In this document: piece after piece, positions 36,213-44,991 of the stretch | How the letters are laid out: each line of letters starts with the position of its first letter | Position numbering within the stretch: the first letter of the stretch is position 1 | Assembly (NCBI RefSeq): GCF_024305245.1 | Contig: NZ_JAMWYX010000002.1 | Span: 1-64,000 of the forward strand | Direction of reading: 5' to 3' | Source of the DNA: Erythrobacter sp. | GTDB lineage: Bacteria > Pseudomonadota > Alphaproteobacteria > Sphingomonadales > Sphingomonadaceae | DNA length: 64,000 nt | The notes under the pieces: generated by a model | Database searches by the model: none | The model's input: the letters and a program-made list of their open reading frames with translations, nothing else | Told to the model about the DNA's origin: nothing | Position numbers and translations under genes: made by a program

Positions 36213-38351
36213 TTGAAGAAAATCATCATCCTTGCCGCATTGGCCGCGATTATCGCGGCCTATTTCGTGTTCGATCTGGGGCAGTATCTCACGCTGAGCG
36301 GGGTGAAGGATCTCGTCGTCCAGTGGGAAGCGTTCTATGCCGAGAACCCGGTGGCGGTGCTCGCCGGCTTCTTTGCGGTCTATGTTGCGGTCACTGCGGC
36401 ATCGCTGCCGGGTGCGGCGATCATGACGCTGGCGGCGGGCGCTTTGTTCGGGCTGGTGACGGGCACGATCCTTGTCTCCTTCGCCTCGACCGCCGGAGCG
36501 ACGCTGGCGTTCCTGTCGTCACGCTATGTGCTGCGCGACACGATCGAGGCGCGGTTTGGCGAGCGGTTGAAGGCGATCAACGCCGGGCTGGAGCGCGACG
36601 GGGCGTTCTACCTGTTCAGCCTGCGGATGATTCCCGCGTTCCCGTTCTTCGTGGTCAATCTGGTGATGGGCCTGACCCGCATCCGGATCTGGACCTATGT
36701 CTGGGTGAGCCAGGTCGGCATGCTGCTGGGCACCGCCGTCTATGTGAACGCCGGGACGCAGCTGGCGCAGATCGACAGCCTGTCCGGCATCGTATCGCCA
36801 GGCGTGTTGGCAAGCTTTGCCCTGCTCGGCATCGCGCCGTGGCTGGCCAAGCTGGTGATCGGAAGCATCAAGCGCCGCAAGGTCTATGCCGGGTTCACGC
36901 GGCCCGCAAAGTTCGACCGCAATCTCATCGTCATCGGCGCAGGCTCCGCGGGCCTCGTGTCGGCCTATATCGCCGCGCAGGTGAAGGCGAGCGTGACGCT
37001 GGTCGAAGCCAAGGACATGGGCGGCGATTGCCTCAACACCGGCTGCGTGCCGTCCAAGGCGCTGATCAAGAGCGCCAAGGTTGCCGCGATGATGCGCGGG
37101 GCGGACAAATACGGCCTTGCCCCGGTCGAGCCGGAGGTGCCGTTCAAGGCGGTGATCGCCCGCGTGCTTGGGGCGGTGAAGGCGATCGAACCGCACGACA
37201 GCGTCGAACGCTACACCGGGCTCGGCGTCGATGTGGTGAAGGGCTATGCGACGATCATCGACCCGTGGACGGTCGAGATCGCGTTGAATGACGGCGGCAC
37301 CCAGCGGCTCACCACCCGCAGCATTGTCATCGCCAGCGGGGCTTCGCCGGTGGTGCCGGACATTCCGGGCATGGCGGACAGCGGCTACCTGACCAGCGAG
37401 ACGATGTGGGACGCTTTTGCCGCGATGGACGAAGCGCCGCAGCGGATTGCGGTGCTGGGCGGCGGGCCGATCGGGTGCGAATTGTCGCAGGCGCTGGCGC
37501 GGCTCGGTTCGCAGGTGACGCAGGTCGAGATGGCGGATGCGGTGCTGGGGCGCGAGGATGAGGACGTGTCCGCACTCGCCCGCAGCGTACTGGAAGACTC
37601 GGGCGTGACCGTATTGACCGGCCACAAGGCGGTGCGGGTCGAAGGCAGCACCCTGTTTGCCGAACACGAGGGTTCCGAAGTGCAGGTGCCCTTCGATACG
37701 CTGATCGTCGCGGTCGGGCGCAAGGCGCGGCTGACCGGATTCGGGCTGGAAGCGATTGGCGTCGATACGGCGAAAACTGTCAACACCGACGAATTCCTCG
37801 CGACCAAGTTCCCCAATATCTTCGCGGCGGGCGATGTGGCCGGGCCATACCAGTTCACCCACGTTGCCAGCCATCAGGCCTGGTACGCCAGCGTCAACGC
37901 GCTGTTCGGGCAATTCCGCAAGTTCAAGGCGGACTACCGCGTGATCCCGGCCGTCACCTTCCTCGATCCCGAAGTCGCGCGTGTCGGCATCAACGAGCGC
38001 GAGGCGGCAGAGCAGGGCATTGCGGTTGAGGTCACCCGCTACGATCTCGACGACCTCGACCGCGCGATCGCCGAAAGCGAGACGCGCGGTTTCGTCAAAG
38101 TCCTCACCCCGCCGGGCAAGGACACAGTGCTGGGCGCCACCATCGTCGGCGCGAACGCGGGCGAATTGCTGGCCGAATATGTGCTGGCGATGAAGCACGG
38201 GATCGGGCTGAACAAGATCCTCGGCACGATCCATTCCTACCCCACCATGGCCGAAGCCAACAAGTTCGCTGCGGGCAACTGGAAGAAGGCGCACAAGCCC
38301 GAAGGGCTGCTGAAGTGGGTCGAACGCTACCACGCATGGCGGCGGGGCTAA
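36213..38351 (+). CDS. VTT/DedA membrane domain fused to a mercuric-reductase-like flavoprotein
   Basis: A 712-aa fusion. Residues about 1-225 form a TVP38/TMEM64 (VTT, SNARE-associated) membrane domain with the SLPGAAIMTLAAGALFG and R(M)IPAFPFFVVNLVMGL motifs. Residues about 235-700 form a pyridine nucleotide-disulfide oxidoreductase with FAD motif IVIGAGSAGLVSAY, redox pair C273/C278 (GGDCLNTGCVPSK) and the C-terminal dimer motif HSYPTMAEANK. No metal-binding HMA domain and no C-terminal Cys pair is seen, so mercury reduction is unlikely. The start is TTG 36213, decided by AAGGAG 5 bp upstream and by the membrane domain start MKKIIIL. Confidence 0.87.
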   Translation: MKKIIILAALAAIIAAYFVFDLGQYLTLSGVKDLVVQWEAFYAENPVAVLAGFFAVYVAVTAASLPGAAIMTLAAGALFGLVTGTILVSFASTAGATLAFLSSRYVLRDTIEARFGERLKAINAGLERDGAFYLFSLRMIPAFPFFVVNLVMGLTRIRIWTYVWVSQVGMLLGTAVYVNAGTQLAQIDSLSGIVSPGVLASFALLGIAPWLAKLVIGSIKRRKVYAGFTRPAKFDRNLIVIGAGSAGLVSAYIAAQVKASVTLVEAKDMGGDCLNTGCVPSKALIKSAKVAAMMRGADKYGLAPVEPEVPFKAVIARVLGAVKAIEPHDSVERYTGLGVDVVKGYATIIDPWTVEIALNDGGTQRLTTRSIVIASGASPVVPDIPGMADSGYLTSETMWDAFAAMDEAPQRIAVLGGGPIGCELSQALARLGSQVTQVEMADAVLGREDEDVSALARSVLEDSGVTVLTGHKAVRVEGSTLFAEHEGSEVQVPFDTLIVAVGRKARLTGFGLEAIGVDTAKTVNTDEFLATKFPNIFAAGDVAGPYQFTHVASHQAWYASVNALFGQFRKFKADYRVIPAVTFLDPEVARVGINEREAAEQGIAVEVTRYDLDDLDRAIAESETRGFVKVLTPPGKDTVLGATIVGANAGELLAEYVLAMKHGIGLNKILGTIHSYPTMAEANKFAAGNWKKAHKPEGLLKWVERYHAWRRG

Positions 38352-38366
38352 TCAGGAGAACGACAG

Positions 38367-38801
38367 ATGCTTGCCAAGATCGCCTTGCTGATCATGCGGG
38401 TCGGCACCGGAATGCTGCTGGTGCTGTGGGGCGGCGCGCGGCTGCTGAATGACGGCATGGGCAGCGGCCTTGCCAACAAATATTACGGCGGCGTCGGCGC
38501 GGACTCCACCTTGCAACTCGCCTTCGCGGCCGCCGAGGTGACGATCGGCGTGCTGGTGGTGCTCGGCCTGCTGCGCAAATATGCCCTGATCGGTTCGGCA
38601 ATCATTCTGGTGGGCGGGGCGCTGCCGATCTGGCGGCATTTTCTCGACCCGTTCGGGCTGTATCTGTTCGCCAGCCCCGACGACGCGAACCTGCTGTTCT
38701 TCCCCTCGGTCACGGTGGCGGGTGCGGCGCTGGCGCTGATCGCGTTTCGCAGGCAGGATACGCTGGCGCTCGACCGGCTGATCGGCAAGAAGCGCTTTTA
38801 A
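38367..38801 (+). CDS. DoxX-like membrane protein
   Basis: A 144-aa protein with four membrane helices and the family-like start (IALLIMRVGTGMLLVLWGGARLLN). DoxX-type proteins are small redox-associated membrane proteins. Here it directly follows the VTT-flavoprotein gene (15-bp gap), which suggests a joint membrane redox role, but no function is established. Confidence 0.7.
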   Translation: MLAKIALLIMRVGTGMLLVLWGGARLLNDGMGSGLANKYYGGVGADSTLQLAFAAAEVTIGVLVVLGLLRKYALIGSAIILVGGALPIWRHFLDPFGLYLFASPDDANLLFFPSVTVAGAALALIAFRRQDTLALDRLIGKKRF

Positions 38802-38822
38802 CGACGGCAATCGGGGGCGCGT

Positions 38823-40100
38823 TTGGAACTGTTCGACCAGTTGAGAGGCGTGCTCGGGCTCGCGGTGTTGCTGGCTCTCGCTTGGGGCTTCAGCGAGAAC
38901 CGCGCCCGCCATCCCGGCTGGCGCTGGATGCTGGGCGCGCTGGCGTTGCAGGGGCTGCTGGCGTTGCTGATCGTGCGGGTGCCGTTCGTGTGGGAGATCG
39001 TCGGGCTGGCCAACAGCGCGGTCAGCGCGGTCGAGCAGGCGACGCTCAAGGGTTCATCCTACATGTTCGGCTATCTCGGCGGAGCGCCGCTGCCGTTCGC
39101 GCTGGCCGAAGGCGAGCAGCCGCCGTTGATCATCGCGTTTCAGATCCTGCCGCTGGTGATCGTGTTTTCCGCGCTCGCCGCGCTGCTGTGGCACTGGGGC
39201 GTGCTGCGCTGGTTGGTCAACGGCTTGTCGTTTCTGCTGCGTCGCAGCCTTGGGGTGAGCGGCGTCGTCGGCCTGTCGGGCGGGGCGAACATGTTCCTCG
39301 GCGTGGTCGAAAGTCCGCTGGTGGTGCGCGCCTACTTTGACAGGATGACCCGCGCCGAACTGTTTCAGGTGATGGTGCTGGCTATGGCGACCATATCGGG
39401 CGCGATCCTGATCCTCTATGCCACCACCTTGCGCGCCACTGTGCCCGATGCGGTGGGCCACATGATTTCCGCCTCGCTGATTTCGCTGCCCGCCGCGTTG
39501 CTGATAGCGCGGCTGATGGTGCCGGGCAGCGCCGATGACGCCAAGACGGCGGTGGAGAAGGACGAACCCGGCCTCAAATACGAAAGCAGCATCGATGCGA
39601 TCGTCAAAGGCACGATGGACGGGATGGCGCTGTTTCTCGCGGTGATCGCTGTCATCATTGTGGTGTTCGCGCTGGTGGCGCTGGCCGATCAGGTGCTAGC
39701 CCTGCTGCCCCTGATCGAAGGCGAGGCGATCAGCCTGAAGCGGGTGTTCGGCTGGCTGTTCTCCCCCTTCATGTGGCTGCTGGGCGTGCCCTGGGCCGAG
39801 GCGCAGGCGGCGGGCGGGTTGATGGGCACCAAGGCGATCCTCAACGAATATGTCGCCTATCTCGAACTCGCCGCGCTGCCTGACGGCACCTTCAGCCCGC
39901 GCAGCCTGCTGATCGTCACCTATGCGCTGTGCGGCGTGGCGAACCTTGCCAGCGTCGGCCTGCTGGTATCGACCATCGGCACGCTGTGTCCCGAACGCCG
40001 GGCGGAAGCTGCCGGGCTGGGGATGAAAAGCTGGCTCGCAGGCAATCTGGCGAGCGCGATGACAGGGGCGTGGATCGGTCTGGTAAGCTGGGGCGCGTGA
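38823..40100 (+). CDS. concentrative nucleoside transporter (CNT/NupC family)
   Basis: A 425-aa inner-membrane nucleoside symporter. Key motifs are SGGANMFLGVVESPLVVRAYF (the G-x-N-x-FxGxxE core), GTKAILNEYVAYLEL and YALCGVANLASVG. It starts at TTG 38823, with the GGGGGCG run just upstream. It is 21 bp after the DoxX gene and 4 bp before the phosphatidyltransferase, so probably one operon. Confidence 0.93.
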   Translation: MELFDQLRGVLGLAVLLALAWGFSENRARHPGWRWMLGALALQGLLALLIVRVPFVWEIVGLANSAVSAVEQATLKGSSYMFGYLGGAPLPFALAEGEQPPLIIAFQILPLVIVFSALAALLWHWGVLRWLVNGLSFLLRRSLGVSGVVGLSGGANMFLGVVESPLVVRAYFDRMTRAELFQVMVLAMATISGAILILYATTLRATVPDAVGHMISASLISLPAALLIARLMVPGSADDAKTAVEKDEPGLKYESSIDAIVKGTMDGMALFLAVIAVIIVVFALVALADQVLALLPLIEGEAISLKRVFGWLFSPFMWLLGVPWAEAQAAGGLMGTKAILNEYVAYLELAALPDGTFSPRSLLIVTYALCGVANLASVGLLVSTIGTLCPERRAEAAGLGMKSWLAGNLASAMTGAWIGLVSWGA

Positions 40101-40104
40101 CCTG

Positions 40105-40710
40105 ATGCTGGACGCCAAACTTCGCCCGCTGATCGATCCGCCGCTGAACCGCGCGGGGCAGTTCCTCGCCGGGTTGGGTGTGACCGCCAACGGCCTGACC
40201 TTTACCGGCCTTGCGCTGGGCCTTGGCGGCGCGGCGGCCATTGCGTTCGGGCATATCGGTTGGGGTCTGGCGCTGATCATCGCCAACCGGCTGGCGGATG
40301 GGCTGGACGGCGCAGTGGCGCGGGTGCGCGGGCCGTCCGATCTGGGCGGCTATTTCGACATTGTCGCCGACTTTGCGTTTTACGTGAGCATCCCGCTCGG
40401 CTTCGGCCTTCTCAGCGCCGCCAACACGCTGCCTGCATTGGTGCTGACGGCGAGTTTCGTGCTGACGGGGGTAAGCTTCCTCGCCTTCGCCGTCATCGCC
40501 GCCAAGCGCGGCGACACGACCGAGGCGCATGGGCGCAAAAGCTTTTTCTATTCCACCGGGCTGGCCGAAGGCACCGAGACGATCGCGGTGTTTATCGCCA
40601 TGTGCCTGTTTCCGTCGTGGTTCGGCGCAATCGCCTATGGCTACGCCGCTTTATGCGTGCTGACGGTGGTGCAGCGCAGCGCAATCGCAGCGTCGGCGTT
40701 CCGCGACTGA
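40105..40710 (+). CDS. CDP-alcohol phosphatidyltransferase family protein
   Basis: A 201-aa membrane enzyme with the family motif spread over residues about 55-80 (ADGLDGAVARVRGPSDLGGYFDIVADF, matching DxxDGxxAR...GxxxDxxxD). It transfers a phosphatidyl group from CDP-diacylglycerol to an alcohol; the alcohol cannot be assigned. It is convergent with the DUF1499 gene, 4 bp apart. Confidence 0.9.
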   Translation: MLDAKLRPLIDPPLNRAGQFLAGLGVTANGLTFTGLALGLGGAAAIAFGHIGWGLALIIANRLADGLDGAVARVRGPSDLGGYFDIVADFAFYVSIPLGFGLLSAANTLPALVLTASFVLTGVSFLAFAVIAAKRGDTTEAHGRKSFFYSTGLAEGTETIAVFIAMCLFPSWFGAIAYGYAALCVLTVVQRSAIAASAFRD

Positions 40711-40714
40711 CGCG

Positions 40715-41518
40715 TCAGCGCTGGCCGATCTGGCCTGCTACGCGCTGACGCAGTTCGGCGATGCGCTCGGCATTCGCGCCCAGATCGCTGCGCCCGACCC
40801 GGCTGACCGAGCGGAAGTCGATCTCGTTCTCGCCGATCCGCGCGACCACATCATCCTTGAACCCGAACCAGAACGTTTCCGCCACCCCTTCTACCGTGCC
40901 GGTGGCGGCATCGGTGCGGATGTTGTTGAAGCCCATATTGCCCATCGCCGCCGCGACCGCCGCCACTGCATCGGCGCGGCTCGCGCCTGCCAGCGGCAGG
41001 GGCGCGAGGTTCGCATAGCGATCGGTAATGATCTGCGCGTGCGATTTGATCGCGAGTTCGGGCGCGACGCCCTTGTACAGTTCCAGTTCCCCCAGCGGCG
41101 TCTGATAATCGCTCAGCGGGTTGGCTTCGGCCTCGGCCCGCGCGGCCAGCGTCTCGGCGGAGAAAGCCGGCGGATCGGAAGTGTCGGTGGCGACATCGTG
41201 GATCGGATTGTCAGCCGCCGTGCCGCGCGCAGCGGTGAACATCACGAACACCGCGCCGGGTATCAAAAGCCCGATGATCGCCGCCGCCAGCACCACATTG
41301 CGGCGCGGCTTTGCAAGCACACCCAGAATCAGCGACACCAGCGCGGCGACCGCGATGATCCCCAGCAGGATCACGCCCCCGCCGAATGTCAGCGCCACCA
41401 GCCCGGTCTGCCAGCCCCACACGCCGATCTTGGTGCCGAGCGCGGCAACCGCGAAATACAGCGGGAGGAACGCCAGCAGGGCGAGGACGATTTTGGTGTG
41501 CCAGGGCAGGTTTTTCAT
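40715..41518 (-). CDS. DUF1499 domain membrane protein
   Basis: A 267-aa protein with three predicted N-terminal membrane helices (about residues 8-30, 37-66 and 76-98) and a C-terminal DUF1499 domain recognisable by VEGVAETFWFGFKDDVVARI and the ending DFRSVSRVGRSDLGANAERI. Function unknown. Confidence 0.85.
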   Translation of the reverse strand: MKNLPWHTKIVLALLAFLPLYFAVAALGTKIGVWGWQTGLVALTFGGGVILLGIIAVAALVSLILGVLAKPRRNVVLAAAIIGLLIPGAVFVMFTAARGTAADNPIHDVATDTSDPPAFSAETLAARAEAEANPLSDYQTPLGELELYKGVAPELAIKSHAQIITDRYANLAPLPLAGASRADAVAAVAAAMGNMGFNNIRTDAATGTVEGVAETFWFGFKDDVVARIGENEIDFRSVSRVGRSDLGANAERIAELRQRVAGQIGQR

Positions 41519-41725
41519 GCCTGCTGTTTAGCGCCCCTGCGCAACAAGGCAAATATCCGTTCACGTTTTGCGGGAAACCCTTCGGCTTTCATGCGTAGGG
41601 ACTATACGGCAACGGCGGGGGCGAAAGCATTCGAGCTTGTGGAAGTCCTGCTTTTCATGCCGGAAAAACTCGGTTATGTCCCCTGCGGTTGCGGGAGGAC
41701 TAAGTTGTTCAGAGGACAAACGACT

Positions 41726-42226
41726 ATGAAGCGTAATTTCCTGATGGGTGCGGCCGCGTTGGCGGGCCTGATGACTCTTTCGGCATGCGGTGGCGGCAAC
41801 AACGCCCCGGCGGCTGAAGAAACTTCGGCTGCTCCGGCGGTCGAAGAAACTGCGGCGCCTGCCGCTGCAGCGCCCGATGCTGCTGCTGCCGGTGCGACGA
41901 TGGAATTCGCCAGCATGACCACTGACGCCGCTGCAGGCGAAAAGGTGTTCGCGCTGTGCCGTTCGTGCCACGTGCTCGAAGAAGGCGTGAACCGCGTCGG
42001 CCCGTCGCTGCACAACATCGTGGGCCGTCCGTCGGGTTCGGTCGAAGGCTACAGCTATTCGGACGCCAACAAGAACAGCGGCGTCACCTGGACGACCGAC
42101 GTTCTGTTCGAATACCTCGAAGATCCCAAGGGCTTCATGCCCGGCACCAAGATGGCCTTCCCGGGCATCAAGGATGCGCAGGATCGCGCCAATCTGGTGG
42201 CCTATCTCGAAAGCCAGAGCAGCTAA
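41726..42226 (+). CDS. lipoprotein class I cytochrome c
   Basis: A 166-aa cytochrome c. The leader ends in a lipobox (LSAC, Cys about residue 21), then comes an Ala/Pro/Glu-rich linker (residues 22-60) and one haem domain. Haem attaches at CRSCH, and the axial Met is in FMPGTKMAF. The domain resembles mitochondrial-type c/c2 (GPSLHNIVGR). The lipid anchor and flexible linker suggest a tethered electron shuttle between membrane complexes. The ATG at 41726 gives the lipoprotein signal; the open frame upstream is not protein-like. Confidence 0.92.
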   Translation: MKRNFLMGAAALAGLMTLSACGGGNNAPAAEETSAAPAVEETAAPAAAAPDAAAAGATMEFASMTTDAAAGEKVFALCRSCHVLEEGVNRVGPSLHNIVGRPSGSVEGYSYSDANKNSGVTWTTDVLFEYLEDPKGFMPGTKMAFPGIKDAQDRANLVAYLESQSS

Positions 42227-42271
42227 GATTTTGGTGTCATCAGCGCTGCGGCGCTGCTGATCAGGAAAAGC

Positions 42272-42302
42272 GGGCGGTGTGGGTAGCCACATCGCCCTTT
42301 TT
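42272..42302 (+). terminator. rho-independent terminator of the cytochrome c gene
   Basis: An 11-bp stem (GGGCGGTGTGG at 42272-42282, CCACATCGCCC at 42287-42297, one G-T wobble) with a GTAG loop, followed by five T residues. It lies 45 bp after the cytochrome stop and just before the convergent halogenase stop. Confidence 0.85.
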
Positions 42303-42323
42303 CTTGTTCCTGCGCAGCGTCAA

Positions 42324-43856
42324 TCAGGCGGCGGCTGTCGCCGGGTCTGCGGCCGGGCAATGCTGCTTCAGATAATCCTCGTGGCTCGGCAGGCCCGCGA
42401 CGCCGCGTTCGACGATGGTGCGCAGGTTGGCGAGAAATTCGGCCAGTTGCGCATCGCTGACCTGGTCGGCCATCGGATCGTAATCGGCGGGCATGATGCC
42501 TTGCCCCAGCATCACCTGCACCCAGCTGGCCTCGCGGAACAGATCATCCGCATCACGCCCGACGCGGCCTGCGGCAGCGAACAGTTCGAGCTTGTGCGAC
42601 AGACTGTCGGGCACAGCCATGTGCTTGCAATAGCGCCAGAACTCGGTGTCGTCGCGGTCGGTGCGGTTATAATGCAGGATCAGGAAGTCGCGGATCTGTT
42701 CGAATTCGGCGCGGCAACGGCGGTTGTATTCGTCGCGCATCGCGCCTGCACCGGGCGAACGCGGGAACAGCTGGATCAACCGGCTGACATGCGACTGGAT
42801 CAGGTGGATGCTTGTGGATTCGAGCGGTTCGAGAAACCCGCTGGAAAGGCCGATGGCAGCGCAATTGTGCGACCAGAACGCCTGCCGCCTGCCGGTGGTG
42901 AAACGGATCGGGCGCGGATCGCCCAGCGGCCTGGTGTCCAGCCCCGCCATCAGCGTATCGGCCGCCGCCTCGTCCGTGGTGAACCCGCTGGAATAGACAT
43001 GCCCATTGCCGGTGCGATGCTGCAGCGGGATGCGCCATTGCCAGCCTGCGTCCTTCGCGGTGGCGCGGGTGTAGGGCACCAGTGTCGACAAGCGCTCGCT
43101 CGGCACCGCCAGCGCCCGGTCGCAAGGTAGCCACCGTGACCAGTCCTCATAACCGACGCCCAGTTCCTGCCCCAGCAGCAGCGCGCGAAAACCGGTGCAG
43201 TCGATGAAGAAGTCGCCCGCCACGCGCTTGCCCCCGGCGAGCGTGATGGCGGTGATGTCGCCCGTCTCTCCATCGCGTGCGACACTCTCTACGATGCCTT
43301 CGCTGCGCGTCACACCGCGCCCTTCGGCGTAGGCGCGCAGGAACAGGGCATAGCGGCTGGCATCGAAGTGGTAGGCATAGGCCAGCCCGGTCATCGCGGT
43401 GTTGCCGACCCGGTCGAGTTTGCCGAACCGCGCCTGATCCGCCGCCGCCTGATGCAACGACCACTGCCACAGCCCGCGCGCATCGGGCTGCGCCTCGCCC
43501 ATGCAACTGCGCCGCCAGTAGTGATGGAACGCGACATTGCCGAGGTTCATGCCGGTATCGCCGAAGGTGTGCAGATAGCGGCTGCCGCGCTTGCCCCAAT
43601 CGACGAACTCGATCCCGAGCTTGAACGTGCCCGAGGTCGCCTTCAGGAATTCATGCTCGTCGATGCCGAGGATGGTGTTGAGCCGGATGATCTGCGGGAT
43701 CGTCGCCTCGCCCACGCCGACAGTGCCGATCGCTTCGGATTCGACCAGTTCGATCGTCAGGCTCTGGCCCAGCAGGCGCGCGAACGCCGCTGCGGTGATC
43801 CACCCTGCGGTCCCGCCGCCGACGATCACCAGCTTCTGCAACTTGCCCTCTGCCAT
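42324..43856 (-). CDS. flavin-dependent tryptophan halogenase family protein (copy 1)
   Basis: A 510-aa FAD-binding protein of the PrnA/RebH family. The FAD motif is GGGTAGW (13-19), the catalytic Lys is at position 79 (GTFKLGIEF), and the WxWxIP motif is at 272-277. E346-S347 lie in EPLESTS, aligning with the catalytic pair of PrnA. The halogenation machinery thus looks intact, but there is no biosynthetic cluster nearby. Such genes often accompany TonB receptors and sugar genes in Xanthomonas, Caulobacter and sphingomonads, with unknown substrates. Probably one operon with the DUF6445 gene (39-bp gap). Confidence 0.88.
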   Translation of the reverse strand: MAEGKLQKLVIVGGGTAGWITAAAFARLLGQSLTIELVESEAIGTVGVGEATIPQIIRLNTILGIDEHEFLKATSGTFKLGIEFVDWGKRGSRYLHTFGDTGMNLGNVAFHHYWRRSCMGEAQPDARGLWQWSLHQAAADQARFGKLDRVGNTAMTGLAYAYHFDASRYALFLRAYAEGRGVTRSEGIVESVARDGETGDITAITLAGGKRVAGDFFIDCTGFRALLLGQELGVGYEDWSRWLPCDRALAVPSERLSTLVPYTRATAKDAGWQWRIPLQHRTGNGHVYSSGFTTDEAAADTLMAGLDTRPLGDPRPIRFTTGRRQAFWSHNCAAIGLSSGFLEPLESTSIHLIQSHVSRLIQLFPRSPGAGAMRDEYNRRCRAEFEQIRDFLILHYNRTDRDDTEFWRYCKHMAVPDSLSHKLELFAAAGRVGRDADDLFREASWVQVMLGQGIMPADYDPMADQVSDAQLAEFLANLRTIVERGVAGLPSHEDYLKQHCPAADPATAAA

Positions 43857-43895
43857 AGCTCTGCCCCCTTGCTCTGCTCTACCCTTGGGGCCGCT

Positions 43896-44630
43896 TCAAT
43901 CCGCCACCGGGCGGAAGAAGGCGTTGATCGTCAGCCGTCCTTCGCGCGGATCGGAGGAAAGCGGCGCGGCATTGTCGATCACCCCGCTATGCAGGATGTT
44001 GCCGCGATAGAACACGGCGCTGTTGAAATGTCCGGGAACGGCATGCGTGCGTTCGAAATGCGGCGCGCCGTCGGTGGGGTAGGCCGCAGGCGGCAGGCCG
44101 GTGCGCACCACGTCGCGCTGCACGGCCTCGCGATAGAGCGGGAAATCGGCGTCTGTGATCGCCTCCAGCCCGGTCGACCGGTGGCGAAAGAACGCGGTTC
44201 CGCCGTGGCCGGTGCGGTGGAGGTACAGCATCATCGCGATCTGGCGCGGATCGGTGCCGTCGACATGCGGCAGCCGCTGGATCGGGGCGAGGTTGGCGGG
44301 CGGGGTGGTGACCAGCGAATACCACCCCTGCATCTCCCAGCACGTGCCGCCTTCATCGAACCAGCGGCTCAACAATGGCGAAAGCACCGCGACCCAGGCG
44401 GCGCAGACCTGCGGATCCATCGCCGCACGCAGGCCGGGATATTGCGGCGTGATTCTTGCAAAATCCTGCAAAGATGCATGATCGATGACGCGATCAGGCG
44501 TTTCGAGCATGGCATCGACAGTGACAAGAGCATGATTTTGCGACGAGAAATTTGAAAGCGCCGCCCTGTCAGGCGCAATGGCCCATCCGGGCGCTGCCGA
44601 TATCGGGTGCGATGTGGGGGTGATTGCCAT
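43896..44630 (-). CDS. DUF6445 family protein, 2OG-Fe(II) dioxygenase-like
   Basis: A 244-aa protein with the layout of a small 2-oxoglutarate/Fe(II) oxygenase. The candidate iron ligands are His and Asp in LPHVDGTD and a second His in RGNILHSGVI, followed by Arg in GRLTINAFF. It resembles the DUF6445 family found next to tryptophan-halogenase-like genes and TonB receptors. The substrate is unknown. First gene of the pair with halogenase copy 1, divergent from the TonB receptor. Confidence 0.75.
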   Translation of the reverse strand: MAITPTSHPISAAPGWAIAPDRAALSNFSSQNHALVTVDAMLETPDRVIDHASLQDFARITPQYPGLRAAMDPQVCAAWVAVLSPLLSRWFDEGGTCWEMQGWYSLVTTPPANLAPIQRLPHVDGTDPRQIAMMLYLHRTGHGGTAFFRHRSTGLEAITDADFPLYREAVQRDVVRTGLPPAAYPTDGAPHFERTHAVPGHFNSAVFYRGNILHSGVIDNAAPLSSDPREGRLTINAFFRPVAD

Positions 44631-44991
44631 GACCGGAAGCCTAGCAAATGCAGTGACGGCGGCCTAGCAGTAACGATAAAACACTGATCCAAAATAATAT
44701 AATGGAAAGTCGTTCCGCCTCGTCAATGCGGCCCTCGCCCTGCCTGTGCAGCACTGCAGAGCGCCCTGGAAAGACTGTGACAATCGGGCAACAAACTGTT
44801 GAAACCTTTCGGCATTGGTCGGAGGATTGGGCTGTATCCTGCATCCATACCGTTGATAAATTTATGGAATGTGGCGCAAAATCAGGGCCGGACCCGGCCG
44901 CGCGATTGGCGATTTACCTCGGCTGCAGACTGCGCTATGAAAAAACCTGCAAAAGCGCACGCATGATGTCGCTTGCTGGAGGGGATTTCAG
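44631..44991. promoter_or_regulatory. divergent promoter region of the TonB receptor and DUF6445-halogenase genes
   Basis: About 360 bp between divergent genes. A TATAAT box on the plus strand (44698-44703) sits in an AT-rich patch, but its -35 is poor. A ribosome-binding site GGAGGGG lies before the receptor ATG (44979-44985). One weak CTGCAAA half-site (44947-44953) resembles half of the operator seen at 54382-54399. No RNA gene was seen. Confidence 0.4.

Noticed and set aside
36519..38333. 604-aa open frame opposite the VTT-flavoprotein fusion
   Set aside because: The plus strand carries the redox motif and both dinucleotide-binding motifs; the minus frame shows no protein-like features.
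44455..44473. CTTGCAAA-AT-CCTGCAAA site resembling the LacI operator
   Set aside because: It is not an inverted repeat in its second arm and lies inside the DUF6445 coding sequence, so it is probably chance.
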